A stretch of DNA of 64,000 nucleotides from Aeromicrobium phoceense (GCF_013868155.1 NZ_JACEOG010000001.1:1116001-1180000); one strand, 5' to 3'. Counted from the first letter of the stretch, positions 1 to 9,336 are shown. Notes: generated from the letters alone by a model not told the origin. Made by a program: numbers and translations.

Positions 1-326
1 CGCCGCCGGCGCCCACGCGTGAGGCGATCAAGTCGGGCAAGTTCGACGCCGTGCTGTTCACGTCGAGCTCGACCGTGCGCAACCTCGTCGGCATCGCCGG
101 CAAGCCGCACGCGACGACGATCATCGCCTGCATCGGTCCGGCCACGGCGAAGACCGCCGAGGAGCACGGCCTGCGGGTCGACGTGATGGCCGAGAAGCCG
201 TCCGCCGAGGAGCTGGCCGACGCGCTCGCGCAGTTCGGCGAGCAGCGTCGCCTGCAGTTCATCGAGGCCGGCGACCCCGTCCTGCGCCCCTCGCAGAAGA
301 AGCCGTCCTCGCGCCGCAAGGCCTGA
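1..326 (+). CDS. hemD: Uroporphyrinogen-III synthase, C-terminal end (partial)
   Basis: Only the last ~107 codons are present; the reading frame is open from base 3 and the 5' end lies outside the window. The segment with [12 protein letters not shown] followed by [21 protein letters not shown] is the typical C-terminal half-domain of uroporphyrinogen-III synthase, which cyclises hydroxymethylbilane to uroporphyrinogen III in the cytoplasm. In actinobacteria this domain is often fused behind a uroporphyrinogen methyltransferase, which cannot be checked here. A basic tail (KKPSSRRKA) ends the protein. hemB and hemL follow on the same strand, supporting the heme assignment. Confidence 0.85.
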   Translation, partial: PPAPTREAIKSGKFDAVLFTSSSTVRNLVGIAGKPHATTIIACIGPATAKTAEEHGLRVDVMAEKPSAEELADALAQFGEQRRLQFIEAGDPVLRPSQKKPSSRRKA

Positions 327-334
327 GTCGGGCG

Positions 335-435
335 GATCTCGATACGCCCGCTCGTTCCTCGCGGAGCTACTCGATCACCGGGCCCGAGCCGGTGATCGAG
401 TGGCGGCGAGCGCAGCGAGACGCCGTATCGAGATC
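335..435. repeat. Nested palindromic intergenic element, copy 1
   Basis: Outer arms GATCTCGATACG (335-346) and CGTATCGAGATC (424-435) are perfect complements. Inner arms ACTCGATCACCGG (369-381) and CCGGTGATCGAGT (389-401) also pair perfectly, around a 7-base loop. The whole 101-bp element can fold into one long two-stage hairpin between hemD and hemB. It looks like the REP-type palindromes common in Nocardioidaceae (family knowledge); it may also terminate or stabilise mRNA (inference). Confidence 0.8.
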
Positions 436-462
436 ACGGAACGATCACTCCAGGAGGCAAGC

Positions 463-1434
463 ATGATCGAACGCCCACGCCGGCTGCGGTCCACCGCGGC
501 CGTGCGACGCCTCGTGCGCGAGACGCACCTGGTGCCGTCGCAGCTGGTCCTGCCGATGTTCGTGGCCGAGGGGATCACCGAGCCCCGGCCGATCGCGAGC
601 ATGCCGGGCGTCGTCCAGCACTCGCGCGAGTCCGCCCGCAAGGCCTACGCCGAGGCGGTCGAACTGGGCCTGGGCGGCGTCATGCTGTTCGGCGTTCCCG
701 AGCACAAGGACGCGCAGGGCTCGGGGGCGCTCGATCCCGAGGGCATCCTCAACGTCGCCATCGCCGACGCGCGGGCGGAGGTCGGTGACGACCTGCTCGT
801 CATGAGCGACCTGTGCCTGGACGAGTTCACCGACCACGGTCACTGCGGCGTGCTCGACGCGCATGGCCGGGTCGACAACGACGCCACCGTCGAGATCTAT
901 GGGCGGATGGGCGTGGCGCAGGCGCAGGCCGGCGCCCACGTCGTCGCCCCCAGCGGCATGATGGACGGCCAGATCGACGTGATCCGCCGCGACCTCGACG
1001 TCGCCGGCCACGAGGACGTCGTCGTCCTGGCCTACGCGGCCAAGTACGCCTCGGCGTTCTACGGCCCGTTCCGCGAGGCGGTCGACTCCTCGCTGCAGGG
1101 TGACCGCCGCACCTACCAGCAGGACCCCGGCAACCGGCGCGAGTCGCTGCGCGAGACGCTCCTGGACGTCGAGCAGGGCGCCGACATCGTCATGGTGAAG
1201 CCCGCGATGTCCTACCTCGACATCCTGGCCGACGTGCGGGCGGCCGTGGACGTGCCCGTCGCGGCCTACCAGGTCTCGGGCGAGTACGCGATGGTCGAGG
1301 CCGCCGCCGCCCAGGGCTGGATCGACCGCGACCGCGCGATCGACGAGTCCCTCCTGTCGATCCGCCGCGCCGGCGCCGACATCGTCCTGACCTACTGGGC
1401 GGCCGAGGTCGCCCGCCGACTGCGCAGCCGGTGA
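463..1434 (+). CDS. hemB: Delta-aminolevulinic acid dehydratase (porphobilinogen synthase)
   Basis: Condenses two 5-aminolevulinate molecules to porphobilinogen in heme synthesis; cytoplasmic, 323 aa, normal family length. Start chosen at ATG 463 because AGGAGG lies at 452-457; the longer frame begins inside the palindromic repeat. Schiff-base lysines are at K194 (YAAKYAS) and K246 (VMVKPAMSY). The metal site reads [14 protein letters not shown] (residues 116-129): two cysteines (C118, C128) are kept while the middle zinc cysteine is Asp120. The stop codon (1432-1434) lies inside the second palindromic element. hemL follows. Confidence 0.95.
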   Translation: MIERPRRLRSTAAVRRLVRETHLVPSQLVLPMFVAEGITEPRPIASMPGVVQHSRESARKAYAEAVELGLGGVMLFGVPEHKDAQGSGALDPEGILNVAIADARAEVGDDLLVMSDLCLDEFTDHGHCGVLDAHGRVDNDATVEIYGRMGVAQAQAGAHVVAPSGMMDGQIDVIRRDLDVAGHEDVVVLAYAAKYASAFYGPFREAVDSSLQGDRRTYQQDPGNRRESLRETLLDVEQGADIVMVKPAMSYLDILADVRAAVDVPVAAYQVSGEYAMVEAAAAQGWIDRDRAIDESLLSIRRAGADIVLTYWAAEVARRLRSR

Positions 1435-1520
1435 TCGAGTGACGGCGAGCTTGCGAGACGTCGTATCGAGATCACGTGGTCTCGATACGTTCGCTCCTTC
1501 CTCGCGAACACTCGACCGCC
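1428..1520. repeat. Palindromic intergenic element, copy 2 (halves in swapped order)
   Basis: Bases 1428-1476 resemble the right half of the 335-435 element, and bases about 1478-1520 resemble its left half, so the two halves appear in reverse order. The centre forms a perfect hairpin, CGTATCGAGA (1462-1471) with TCTCGATACG (1480-1489) around an 8-base loop. The left end supplies the hemB stop codon. Confidence 0.75.
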
Positions 1521-1542
1521 GGGGTACCCGAGAGGAGCACGC

Positions 1543-2862
1543 ATGAGCACCACCGCATCCGAGGAGCTGTTCGCCCGGGCCCAGCAGGTCTCGCCCGGCG
1601 GCGTGAACTCGCCGGTGCGCGCGTTCCGTGCCGTCGGCGGCACGCCGCGCTTCATGAAGTCCGGCTCGGGCGCGTGGCTCACCGACGCCGACGACAACCG
1701 CTACGTCGACCTCGTCGGCTCGTGGGGTCCGATGCTGCTGGGCCACGCGCACCCCGAGGTCATCGAGGCGGTCACCGCCGCCGCCGCCCGCGGCACCAGC
1801 TTCGGCACCCCGGCCGAGCCCGAGGTGCTGCTCGCCGAGGAGATCGTCGGCCGTACCCCGGTCGATCGCGTCCGCATGGTCTCGTCCGGCACGGAGGCCA
1901 CCATGTCGGCCATCCGGCTGGCCCGCGGCTTCACCGGCCGCGACCGCATCGTGAAGTTCAGCGGCTGCTACCACGGCCACGTGGACGCGCTCCTCGCCGA
2001 GGCCGGCTCGGGCGTCGTCACGCTCGGCATCCCCGGCACGCCGGGCGTGCCCGCGCACGTCACGGCCGACACGATCGTGCTGCCCTACAACGACCCGGCC
2101 GCCGTCGACGCCGCGTTCGCCGAGTACGGCGACCAGATCGCGTGCGTCATCACCGAGGCCGCAGCCGGCAACATGGGCGTCGTCCCGCCGCACCCGGGCT
2201 TCAACGAGCACCTCGCCCGCACCTGCGCCGCGAACGGCGCCCTGTTCATCACCGACGAGGTGATGACCGGCTTCCGCGCGGCGCGCAGCGGCTACTGGGA
2301 GATCGACGGCCAGGTCGAGGGCTGGCAGCCCGACCTCATGACGTTCGGCAAGGTCATGGGCGGCGGGTTCCCCGCCGCCGCCTTCGGCGGTCGCGCCGAC
2401 GTGATGGACCTGCTCGCGCCGGTCGGCCCGGTCTACCAGGCGGGCACGCTGTCGGGCAATCCCGTCGCCACCACGGCCGGCCTCACCACGCTGCGGCTGG
2501 CCACCCCCGAGGTCTACGACCGGCTCTCCGCCACGTCGTCCCAGGTGCAGCAGCTGGTCTCCGAGGCGCTCGCCGAGGCCGGCGTCGCGCACACCCTGCA
2601 GACCGCCGGGACGATGTTCAGCATCTTCTGGGGCGTCGCCGAGCCGGTGGCCGACTTCGCCGGCGCGCAGTCCCAGGACACCGGCGCCTACACGGCCTTC
2701 TTCCACGCCATGCTCGACGCCGGCGTCTACCTGCCGCCGTCGGCCTACGAGGCCTGGTTCCTCTCGGCCGCCCATGACCCCGACGTCGACTCCGAGCCCC
2801 TCTCTAGACTGGCCGAAGCCCTCCCCGGCGCGGCCCGCGCGGCAGCCGCTGCGGCCCGCTGA
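1543..2862 (+). CDS. hemL: Glutamate-1-semialdehyde 2,1-aminomutase
   Basis: PLP enzyme that converts glutamate-1-semialdehyde to 5-aminolevulinate in the C5 route to heme; cytoplasmic. The 439 aa match the family length. The PLP lysine is K270 in [17 protein letters not shown], and the N-terminal [12 protein letters not shown] and the [14 protein letters not shown] phosphate-binding region are typical. ATG 1543 has GAGAGGAGC just upstream. It is followed after 15 bases by the histidine phosphatase gene, the start of a run of coupled genes that reaches 7346. Confidence 0.96.
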   Translation: MSTTASEELFARAQQVSPGGVNSPVRAFRAVGGTPRFMKSGSGAWLTDADDNRYVDLVGSWGPMLLGHAHPEVIEAVTAAAARGTSFGTPAEPEVLLAEEIVGRTPVDRVRMVSSGTEATMSAIRLARGFTGRDRIVKFSGCYHGHVDALLAEAGSGVVTLGIPGTPGVPAHVTADTIVLPYNDPAAVDAAFAEYGDQIACVITEAAAGNMGVVPPHPGFNEHLARTCAANGALFITDEVMTGFRAARSGYWEIDGQVEGWQPDLMTFGKVMGGGFPAAAFGGRADVMDLLAPVGPVYQAGTLSGNPVATTAGLTTLRLATPEVYDRLSATSSQVQQLVSEALAEAGVAHTLQTAGTMFSIFWGVAEPVADFAGAQSQDTGAYTAFFHAMLDAGVYLPPSAYEAWFLSAAHDPDVDSEPLSRLAEALPGAARAAAAAAR

Positions 2863-2877
2863 CACGAAGGAACCCAG

Positions 2878-3528
2878 ATGAGCACCCGCACGATCGTCCA
2901 CCTGATGCGCCACGGCGAGGTCCACAACCCCGGCGGGGTCCTGTACGGCCGCCTGGCCGGCTACAACCTCTCCGATCTCGGCAACCAGATGGCCGCCACG
3001 GTCGCGGAGTCGTTGAAGACCAACGACATCACGCACCTGGTCGCCTCGCCGCTGGAGCGCGCGCAGCAGACCGCCAGGCCCGTGGCCGACATCCTCAAGC
3101 TCGACATCCAGACCGACGAGCGTGTCATCGAGGCCGGCAACAAGTTCGAGGGCCGCACCGTCGGCGTGGGCCCCAAGGCCTTCCTCAACCCGCGCTTCTG
3201 GCCGTGGCTGTGGAACCCGTTCCGCCCGTCCTGGGGCGAGGCGTACGCGCACATCGCCGCCCGCATGCTGCTGGCGATCGACGACGCCCGCGAAGCCGCG
3301 CGCGGTCACGAGGCGCTCATCGTGTCGCACCAGCTGCCCGTGTGGATCGCGCGCAAGTCCTACGAGAAGGGCCGCTTCGCGCACGACCCCCGCAACCGCC
3401 AGTGCTCGCTGGCCAGCCTCACCACGCTGACGTTCGAGGACGACGCCTTCAAGGGCCTGGTCTACAGCGAGCCCGCCGGTCACCTCATCCCCGACGTCCT
3501 GCGCGGGAAGTTCGTCGGCGGAGCATGA
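2878..3528 (+). CDS. Histidine phosphatase family protein
   Basis: 216 aa with the phosphoglycerate-mutase-like fold: catalytic histidine H12 in LMRHGEVHNP, then ASPLERAQQTA and the second histidine in LIVSHQLPVWIA. Such proteins are phosphatases or mutases of small phosphorylated substrates; the exact substrate cannot be told. RBS GAAGGA lies before ATG 2878. The stop overlaps the next start (ATGA at 3525-3528), so it is coupled to the cytochrome c maturation genes. Homologues in this position are common in actinobacterial heme/ccs clusters (family knowledge); a direct role in maturation is not shown. Confidence 0.88.
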   Translation: MSTRTIVHLMRHGEVHNPGGVLYGRLAGYNLSDLGNQMAATVAESLKTNDITHLVASPLERAQQTARPVADILKLDIQTDERVIEAGNKFEGRTVGVGPKAFLNPRFWPWLWNPFRPSWGEAYAHIAARMLLAIDDAREAARGHEALIVSHQLPVWIARKSYEKGRFAHDPRNRQCSLASLTTLTFEDDAFKGLVYSEPAGHLIPDVLRGKFVGGA

Positions 3529-4100
3529 GAAGCACTCGATTCGCTCGCCTCGTCGTGGTCGTTCTTGTCGCACTCGTTCTCTCGGCGTGCGTCGGCGGGG
3601 TGCAGGACACCGGTGAGGACGGCTTCATCAACGGCAACGGCGAGATCACCTTCGTCGACCCCGGCAAGCGCAAGACCGCGCCCGAGCTCTCCGGCGCCGA
3701 CCTGGACGGCAACCAGATCAGCAGCGCCGACTTCCAGGGGAAGATCCTGGTCGTGAATCTCTGGGGCTCGTGGTGCGCTCCGTGCCGCAAGGAGGCCCCC
3801 GCTCTGGCGAAGGCCTCGAGGGAGCTGGCCGACCAGAACGTGCAGTTCCTGGGCCTGTTGACCAAGGACGACCCGGCCAGCGCGAAGGCGTTCAACGAGT
3901 CCTTCGGAATCAGCTACCCGAGCATCGACGACTCCTCGGGCCGCAACCAGGCCGTCTTTGCCGACGTCCTGCCGTCCATGGCGATCCCGACCACGTGGGT
4001 CATCGACAAGAACGGGAAGGTCGCGGCGCGCGTCATGGGCGAGCTCACCGACGCCACGCTGCGCGGTCTGGTCGACCAGACCAAGAAGAGCACCCAGTGA
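3525..4100 (+). CDS. TlpA/ResA-like thioredoxin lipoprotein
   Basis: 191 aa lipoprotein: a hydrophobic signal (residues 8-19) ends in a lipobox L-S-A-C with lipidated C22. The thioredoxin active site is WCAPC (residues 83-87), followed by a long segment and a cis-proline region (MAIPTTWVIDKNGKV). It should act outside the membrane, reducing apocytochrome CxxCH cysteines before heme attachment, with electrons from the CcdA gene product encoded next. Start ATG 3525 overlaps the preceding stop (ATGA) and its own stop overlaps the ccdA start (GTGA). A longer upstream frame is only a shadow of the phosphatase gene. Confidence 0.92.
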   Translation: MRSTRFARLVVVVLVALVLSACVGGVQDTGEDGFINGNGEITFVDPGKRKTAPELSGADLDGNQISSADFQGKILVVNLWGSWCAPCRKEAPALAKASRELADQNVQFLGLLTKDDPASAKAFNESFGISYPSIDDSSGRNQAVFADVLPSMAIPTTWVIDKNGKVAARVMGELTDATLRGLVDQTKKSTQ

Positions 4101-4858
4101 TCGCTGGCGACGTCAGCGACTGGTTCCTCGAGACCGCCGCGTCGGGCAACCTCGTCCTCACGGTCCCCGTCGCCCTGCTCGCCGGCCTCCTCTCGTTCTT
4201 CAGCCCCTGCGTCGTCCCGCTGCTGCCGGGCTACCTGTCCTACGTCTCGGGGGTGGCGGTCACCGAGCTGGAGACCGCGCGCCGTGGCCGGGTCGTCACG
4301 GGCTCCCTGCTCTTCGTGCTGGGCTTCAGCTCGGTGTTCGTCGCCGGGGGAGCGCTGTTCGGTGCCGCGGGTCAGCAGCTGCTGCCCTACCAGCGGGAGA
4401 TCTCGATCATCGCCGGCGTGCTGCTGGTGGTGATGGGCGTGGTCTTCATGGGCTGGGTCCCCGTGCTGCAGCGCGACGTGCGCAAGCACGGTGTCCGCCG
4501 TGTCGGCCTGCTCGCCGCGCCCCTGCTGGGCGTCGTCTTCGGCGTCGGCTGGACGCCCTGCATCGGTCCCACGCTCACGGCCGTGCTGGCGCTCTCGGCC
4601 AACGAGGCCACCGCCGGACGCGGGGCGTTCCTTGCGCTCGTCTACTGCCTCGGGCTCGGCATCCCGTTCGTCCTCGCGGCCCTGTTCCTCACCCGGTTCC
4701 TGCGTGTCACCGGCTGGGTGCGCGCCCACCAGCGTGCCGTGTCGGCCGTCGGGGCGAGCCTGCTCATCGCCACCGGCGTCCTGCTGATCACCGGCTGGTG
4801 GCAGGACATCGTCATCGCCCTGCAGCACTGGATCAATGGATTCGAGGTCCCCCTGTGA
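4097..4858 (+). CDS. ccdA: Cytochrome c biogenesis protein CcdA (thiol-disulfide transporter)
   Basis: 253 aa, about six membrane segments. The paired redox cysteines are C38 in FFSPCVVPLLPGYLSYV and C155 in GWTPCIGPTL, the two sites CcdA/DsbD proteins use to pass electrons from cytoplasmic thioredoxin to the extracytoplasmic ResA-like protein. Start GTG 4097 overlaps the upstream stop by 4 bases, and the stop overlaps the resB start in the same way (4855-4858). Part of the System II cytochrome c maturation operon. Confidence 0.95.
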   Translation: MIAGDVSDWFLETAASGNLVLTVPVALLAGLLSFFSPCVVPLLPGYLSYVSGVAVTELETARRGRVVTGSLLFVLGFSSVFVAGGALFGAAGQQLLPYQREISIIAGVLLVVMGVVFMGWVPVLQRDVRKHGVRRVGLLAAPLLGVVFGVGWTPCIGPTLTAVLALSANEATAGRGAFLALVYCLGLGIPFVLAALFLTRFLRVTGWVRAHQRAVSAVGASLLIATGVLLITGWWQDIVIALQHWINGFEVPL

Positions 4859-6426
4859 GCCCCCGCGACAAGCGCAACGAGACCGCCTCCGAGCTGCGCC
4901 CCGTCGAGTTCGCCCGCTGGGCCTGGCGCCAGCTGACCTCGATGCGTACGGCCCTGCTGCTGCTCCTGCTGCTGGCCGTCGCGGCGGTGCCGGGGTCGTT
5001 CATCCCGCAGCGTGGCGTCGACGCCCGCGCCGTGCAGGCCTACTACCTCGACCACCCGAAGCTGGCTCCCGTGCTGGAGAGGCTGGGCGGCTTCAGCGTG
5101 TTCTCGTCGGTGTGGTTCAGCGCCATCTACCTGCTGCTGATGGTCTCGCTGATCGGTTGCATCCTGCCGCGCACGAGGGTCTACGCGCAGGCGCTCAGGG
5201 CCCGCCCGCCGAAGGCGCCCCGCAACTTCGCCCGCATGCCGGCCTCGGAGCGCTTCGAGACCGACCGGTCCGTCACCGAGGTGCTGGAGGCCGGTCGTCG
5301 TGCTCTCGGGCGCGCGCGCATCGACGTCCTCCAGGAGGGCGACACCGGCGAGCTGCGCGCCGAGAAGGGCTACCTGCGCGAGTTCGGCAACTTGGTCTTC
5401 CACGTGTGTGTCCTCGTGGCGCTCGTGGGCGTGGCCGCCGCCGCGCTGTGGGGCTACCGCGGCAACGTGATCGTGGTCGAGGGCAATGGCTTCAGCAACA
5501 CCCTGTCGCAGTACGACGAGTTCTCCTCCGGCGCGATGTTCGACGCCCAGTCCGGTCTCGAGCCGTGGTCGCTGCAGCTCGAGGACCTCCTCGCCCGTTT
5601 CTACGTCGAGGGCAACCAGCGCGGCGCCCCCAAGCTGTTCCGCGCCACGGGCACCTACAACGAGGCGGGGAAGGACGACGATGACTTCAAGATCGAGGTC
5701 AACCACCCGCTCTCGGTGGGCAGCGAGGACGTCTTCCTCGTGGGCCAGGGCTACGCGCCCGTCATCCGGGTCACCGACGCCTCCGGCAAGGTGGCGTTCG
5801 ACGGCCCCGTGCCGTTCCTGCCCGCCGACTCCACGTACACCTCCACCGGTGTCGTGAAGGTGCCCGACGCCGACGGCGAACAACTGGGCTTCCAGGGCTT
5901 CTTCCTGCCCACCGCGTTCTCCTCGAGCCCCGACAAGCCGTCGGTCTCGGTGTTCCCCGGCGCGCTGAACCCGCGGATCGGCATGAACCTGTGGACCGGC
6001 GACCTCGGCCTGGACGAGGGCGTCTCGCAGTCGGTCTACTCGCTCGACACCAGCAAGATGACCCAGGTCAAGGACGGCGACGGAAACTTCCGCGTCGACA
6101 TCGGCCCGGGCGAGAGCCAGGAGCTGCCCGGCGGCGGCACGATCGAGTTCGTCGAGCTCAAGCAGTTCGCGAGGTTCCAGATCGGGCACACGCCGGTCCC
6201 GTGGCTCCCGTTGCTCGGCGTCGGCCTCGGCATCCTGGGCCTCACCGCCTCCCTGCTCGTCCGGCCCCGGCGCACCTGGATCCGGGCCCGCGCCGAGGGA
6301 TCACGTACCGTGGTGGAGGTGGCGGCGCTCGACCGCGTTCCCCGTGACGACCTGCCCGCAGAACTCGACGACCTGATGTCCCGGCTCCACGCTGAGCTGG
6401 GCGAGCAGGAGAAGGAAAAGGCATGA
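4855..6426 (+). CDS. resB: Cytochrome c maturation protein ResB
   Basis: 523 aa ResB/Ccs1 family membrane protein. The N-terminal half has membrane spans (around residues 30-45 and 85-105, and a third near 180-200), followed by a large extracytoplasmic domain and a last span (VPWLPLLGVGLGILGLTASLL). It partners CcsB/ResC in moving heme and joining it to apocytochrome c. Start GTG 4855 overlaps the ccdA stop; the gene ends with a 4-base overlap onto the ccsB start (ATGA 6423-6426). A longer upstream open frame is a shadow over ccdA. Confidence 0.94.
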   Translation: MSPRDKRNETASELRPVEFARWAWRQLTSMRTALLLLLLLAVAAVPGSFIPQRGVDARAVQAYYLDHPKLAPVLERLGGFSVFSSVWFSAIYLLLMVSLIGCILPRTRVYAQALRARPPKAPRNFARMPASERFETDRSVTEVLEAGRRALGRARIDVLQEGDTGELRAEKGYLREFGNLVFHVCVLVALVGVAAAALWGYRGNVIVVEGNGFSNTLSQYDEFSSGAMFDAQSGLEPWSLQLEDLLARFYVEGNQRGAPKLFRATGTYNEAGKDDDDFKIEVNHPLSVGSEDVFLVGQGYAPVIRVTDASGKVAFDGPVPFLPADSTYTSTGVVKVPDADGEQLGFQGFFLPTAFSSSPDKPSVSVFPGALNPRIGMNLWTGDLGLDEGVSQSVYSLDTSKMTQVKDGDGNFRVDIGPGESQELPGGGTIEFVELKQFARFQIGHTPVPWLPLLGVGLGILGLTASLLVRPRRTWIRARAEGSRTVVEVAALDRVPRDDLPAELDDLMSRLHAELGEQEKEKA

Positions 6427-7346
6427 CACTCGACCAGTGGGCCCAGCTCTCCAACTACCTCACCGGCTCGGCCTTCGCCGTGCTGTGTGTCGCGTTCTTC
6501 TGCCACGTCGCCGAGTGGCTCACGGCTCGCGCCAAGGCTCCCGTCGCCGTGGCGGCCGGGAGCGGCGACGTCCTCCCCGAGGACACCGATGAGGCCGAGA
6601 CCGACACGCCCGACCGCCTCGTCGGCGTCGCCGTGTCGCTCACCGTGCTCGGCACGCTGCTGCTGATCGGCGCTGCGGTCACCCGCGGCCTGGCCACGCA
6701 GCGCGCGCCCTACGGCAACATGTACGAGTTCGGCGTGACTGGCACGGCGATCGCACTGTCGGTCTACCTCGTCATGGTGTGGCGCTCGAAGATCCAGTGG
6801 ATGGGCGGCGTCGTGCTGGCCGTCTGCCTGTTCATCCTCGCGATGTCCATCTCCACCTACACGCCGGCCGGACCTCTCGTGCCCGCGCTGAACACGTTCT
6901 GGAAGTACATCCACGTCACCTCCATCATGACCGCCGCCGCGCTGTTCATGGTCGGTGCCGCGGCCAGCGTGCTGTACCTCGTCAAGGCTCGAGCCGAGGA
7001 GCGCGGCAGCGTCGGCCCGGTCCTGGAGCGGTTCCCCGCCGCCGCGCGCATCGACCAGGTGGCGTTCCGCATGAACGCGGTCGGCTTCCCGCTGTGGACC
7101 TTCGGCGCGTTGATCTCCGGCCCGATCTGGGCCCACCTCGCGTGGGGCCGCTACTGGGGCTGGGACCCGAAGGAGGTCTGGGCGCTCATCACCTGGATCG
7201 TCTACGCGGGCTACCTTCACGCCCGCGTGACCGCCGGCTGGAAGGGCAAGCGCGCCGCCTACCTCGCGCTCGTCGGGTTCACGACGTTCATCATCAGCTA
7301 CTACATCGTCAACTTGTTCATCTCCGGTCAGCACAGCTACGCCTGA
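6423..7346 (+). CDS. ccsB: Cytochrome c biogenesis protein CcsB/ResC (heme lyase subunit)
   Basis: 307 aa polytopic membrane protein with the tryptophan-rich heme-handling motif WGRYWGWDPKEVWALITW near the C-terminus and a conserved APYGNMYEF segment. Together with ResB it forms the System II synthetase that binds heme and ligates it to CxxCH motifs outside the membrane. An insert rich in acidic residues (EDTDEAETDTPD) sits between the first two membrane segments. Last gene of the coupled ccs operon; a leaderless ABC transporter gene follows after 22 bases. Confidence 0.95.
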   Translation: MTLDQWAQLSNYLTGSAFAVLCVAFFCHVAEWLTARAKAPVAVAAGSGDVLPEDTDEAETDTPDRLVGVAVSLTVLGTLLLIGAAVTRGLATQRAPYGNMYEFGVTGTAIALSVYLVMVWRSKIQWMGGVVLAVCLFILAMSISTYTPAGPLVPALNTFWKYIHVTSIMTAAALFMVGAAASVLYLVKARAEERGSVGPVLERFPAAARIDQVAFRMNAVGFPLWTFGALISGPIWAHLAWGRYWGWDPKEVWALITWIVYAGYLHARVTAGWKGKRAAYLALVGFTTFIISYYIVNLFISGQHSYA

Positions 7347-7355
7347 CCGATTCGC

Positions 7356-7361
7356 TAGCGT
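7356..7361 (+). promoter_or_regulatory. Predicted leaderless -10 box (TAGCGT) for the ABC ATPase
   Basis: TAGCGT ends 7 bases before ATG 7369 and there is no Shine-Dalgarno match, so transcription probably begins at the start codon. Confidence 0.5.
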
Positions 7362-7368
7362 CGTCCGC

Positions 7369-8271
7369 ATGGGTGCACGCATCGAGGTCGCGGGGCTGAC
7401 GAAGTCCTACGGCGACCTCACCGCCGTCGACGACCTGACGTTCACGGTCGAGCCGGGCGAGTTCTTCGGCCTGCTCGGCCCGAACGGCGCCGGCAAGACC
7501 ACCGCGCTGGAGATGATCGAGGGGCTGCGCCATCCCGACGGGGGCTCGGTCTCGATCGACGGCCACGACCCCTGGAAGCGCGACCCCGCGCTGCAGCGTC
7601 GCATCGGCGTGCAGCTGCAGTCCTCCGCGTTCTTCGAGCGGCTCACCGCCCGCGAGCAGCTGGCCACGTTCGGCGCGCTCTACGGCGTGGGGGGCGACCG
7701 CGTGGACGCCCTCCTGGAGCAGGTCGGGCTCGAGGACAAGGCCGGGTCTCGGGTCGAGGACCTGTCCGGTGGCCAGGCCCAGCGGCTCTCGATCGCGTGC
7801 GCGCTCGTGCACGACCCCGAGGTGGTCTTCCTCGACGAGCCGACCGCCGCCCTCGACCCGCAGGCGCGGCGCAACCTCTGGGACTTCCTCGAGGGCCTCA
7901 ACGACTCCGGCCGCACGGTCGTGCTCACGACGCACTACATGGAGGAGGCCGAGGTGCTGTGCGACCGCGTCGCGATCATCGACCACGGCCGCCTCCTCGA
8001 GCTCGACTCGCCGGCCGCCCTCGTGCGCGGGCTCGATGCGCCCACGCGGATCAGCCTCGCGCCCGGAGCCATCGACGAGGACCGCGCCCGGGGGATCGGC
8101 GGAGTGGAGGCCGTCGAGGTCCACCCCGACCGCACGGTCCTGTCCACCCGCCGCCCCGCCGACGTGCTGACCGCGCTGGCCGGCCTCGACGCCCTCGACG
8201 GGCTCAGCGCCTCCGGCGCCTCCCTGGAGGACGTGTTCCTCAGCCTCACCGGACGGAAGTACCGCTCGTGA
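7369..8271 (+). CDS. ABC transporter ATP-binding protein
   Basis: 300 aa ATPase of the ABC-2 exporter type. Walker A GPNGAGKTT (37-45), signature LSGGQAQRL from residue 132, Walker B VVFLDEP (152-158) with D156/E157, and the switch histidine in TTHYMEEAE. It hydrolyses ATP at the inner membrane face for the permease encoded next, to which it is joined by a 4-base overlap (GTGA 8268-8271). The substrate cannot be told; relatives export drugs or lipids. The ATG has a -10 box 7 bases upstream and no RBS. Confidence 0.93.
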   Translation: MGARIEVAGLTKSYGDLTAVDDLTFTVEPGEFFGLLGPNGAGKTTALEMIEGLRHPDGGSVSIDGHDPWKRDPALQRRIGVQLQSSAFFERLTAREQLATFGALYGVGGDRVDALLEQVGLEDKAGSRVEDLSGGQAQRLSIACALVHDPEVVFLDEPTAALDPQARRNLWDFLEGLNDSGRTVVLTTHYMEEAEVLCDRVAIIDHGRLLELDSPAALVRGLDAPTRISLAPGAIDEDRARGIGGVEAVEVHPDRTVLSTRRPADVLTALAGLDALDGLSASGASLEDVFLSLTGRKYRS

Positions 8272-9326
8272 CCGCACTGACCTCGCTCTCCCGCGCGATG
8301 CTCCTGGGCTTCGTCCGCGACCGGATGACCCTGTTCTGGGCCGTCCTGTTTCCGCTCATGTTCCTCGTGCTGTTCGGCGACCTGCTCACCAACGACGGTG
8401 CCCCGAAGCTCGAGGTCGCCCAGGTCGGCGACGTGGCGGCGCTCGACGACATGGCGCCCGACGCGCGCGAAGCCCTCGAGCAGAGCATCGAGATCACGCC
8501 GGCCACCGACGAGGCGAAGGCGTTGCGCGAGGTGCGCGACGGCGACCTCGCCGCCGTGATCACCGAGGAGGGCGACCGCCTCGTCGTGCACTACTCGCAG
8601 GCCGACCAGGTCACGGCGGCGCGGGTGCGCGGCACGTTCCAGGGCATCGTCGACTCCGCCAACCTCGCCGCCGCGGGCGGCACGCCCGCCTTCACGCTGG
8701 AGACGCAGCAGGTCGAGGACGAGTCGCTCGAGCCGATCCAGTACGTCACGCCCGGTCTGCTCGGTTGGGCGATCGCCATGAGCGCCACCTTCGGTGCCGC
8801 GGTCAACCTCGTATCGTGGCGCCAGTCCGGCCTGCTGCGCCGCCTGCGCCTGGCGCCGATCCGCACCTCGTCGGTGGTGCTGGCCCGCGTCGGTGTCAGC
8901 GTCCTGGTCGCGCTCGGCCAGACCGCGATCTTCCTGGGCCTGGCGGTGGGCGCGTTCGGACTGGTGCTCAGCGGGTCCTGGCCGCTCGTGATCCCGCTCG
9001 TCCTGGCGGGCACGCTCGCCTTCCTGTCGATCGGGCTGCTGGCCGGCTCGATCAGCAAGACCGAGGAGGGCGCGGTCGGCCTGGCGAACTTCATCGTGCT
9101 GCCGATGGCGTTCCTGTCGGGCTCGTTCTTCTCGCTCGAGGGTGCGCCCGACTGGCTCCAGGCGATCAGCAGGCTGCTGCCGCTGCGCCACCTCAACGAG
9201 GCGATGCTCGACGTCATGGTGCGCGGTCAGGGCGTGGAGGCGATCTGGGCACCGATGGCGATCCTGCTGGGCTTCGCCGCCGTCTGCTCGCTCATCGCCT
9301 CGCGCGTGTTCCGCTGGGACGCCTGA
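8268..9326 (+). CDS. ABC-2 type transporter permease
   Basis: 352 aa. One N-terminal membrane span (LFWAVLFPLMFLVLFGDLL), an extracellular domain of roughly 140 residues, then about five spans from YVTPGLLGWAIAMSA onward with the family motif RLRLAPIRTSSVVLAR. It pairs with the preceding ATPase. Start GTG 8268 overlaps the ATPase stop. The upstream extension of this frame is a shadow of the ATPase gene. Confidence 0.92.
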   Translation: MTALTSLSRAMLLGFVRDRMTLFWAVLFPLMFLVLFGDLLTNDGAPKLEVAQVGDVAALDDMAPDAREALEQSIEITPATDEAKALREVRDGDLAAVITEEGDRLVVHYSQADQVTAARVRGTFQGIVDSANLAAAGGTPAFTLETQQVEDESLEPIQYVTPGLLGWAIAMSATFGAAVNLVSWRQSGLLRRLRLAPIRTSSVVLARVGVSVLVALGQTAIFLGLAVGAFGLVLSGSWPLVIPLVLAGTLAFLSIGLLAGSISKTEEGAVGLANFIVLPMAFLSGSFFSLEGAPDWLQAISRLLPLRHLNEAMLDVMVRGQGVEAIWAPMAILLGFAAVCSLIASRVFRWDA

Positions 9327-9336
9327 CGCGCGAGGG

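Noticed and set aside
445..3573. A 1042-codon open frame on the minus strand across hemB, hemL and the phosphatase gene
   Set aside because: It is antisense to well-conserved genes, low-complexity (Gly/Arg/Val/Asp), and is a by-product of high GC at third codon positions.
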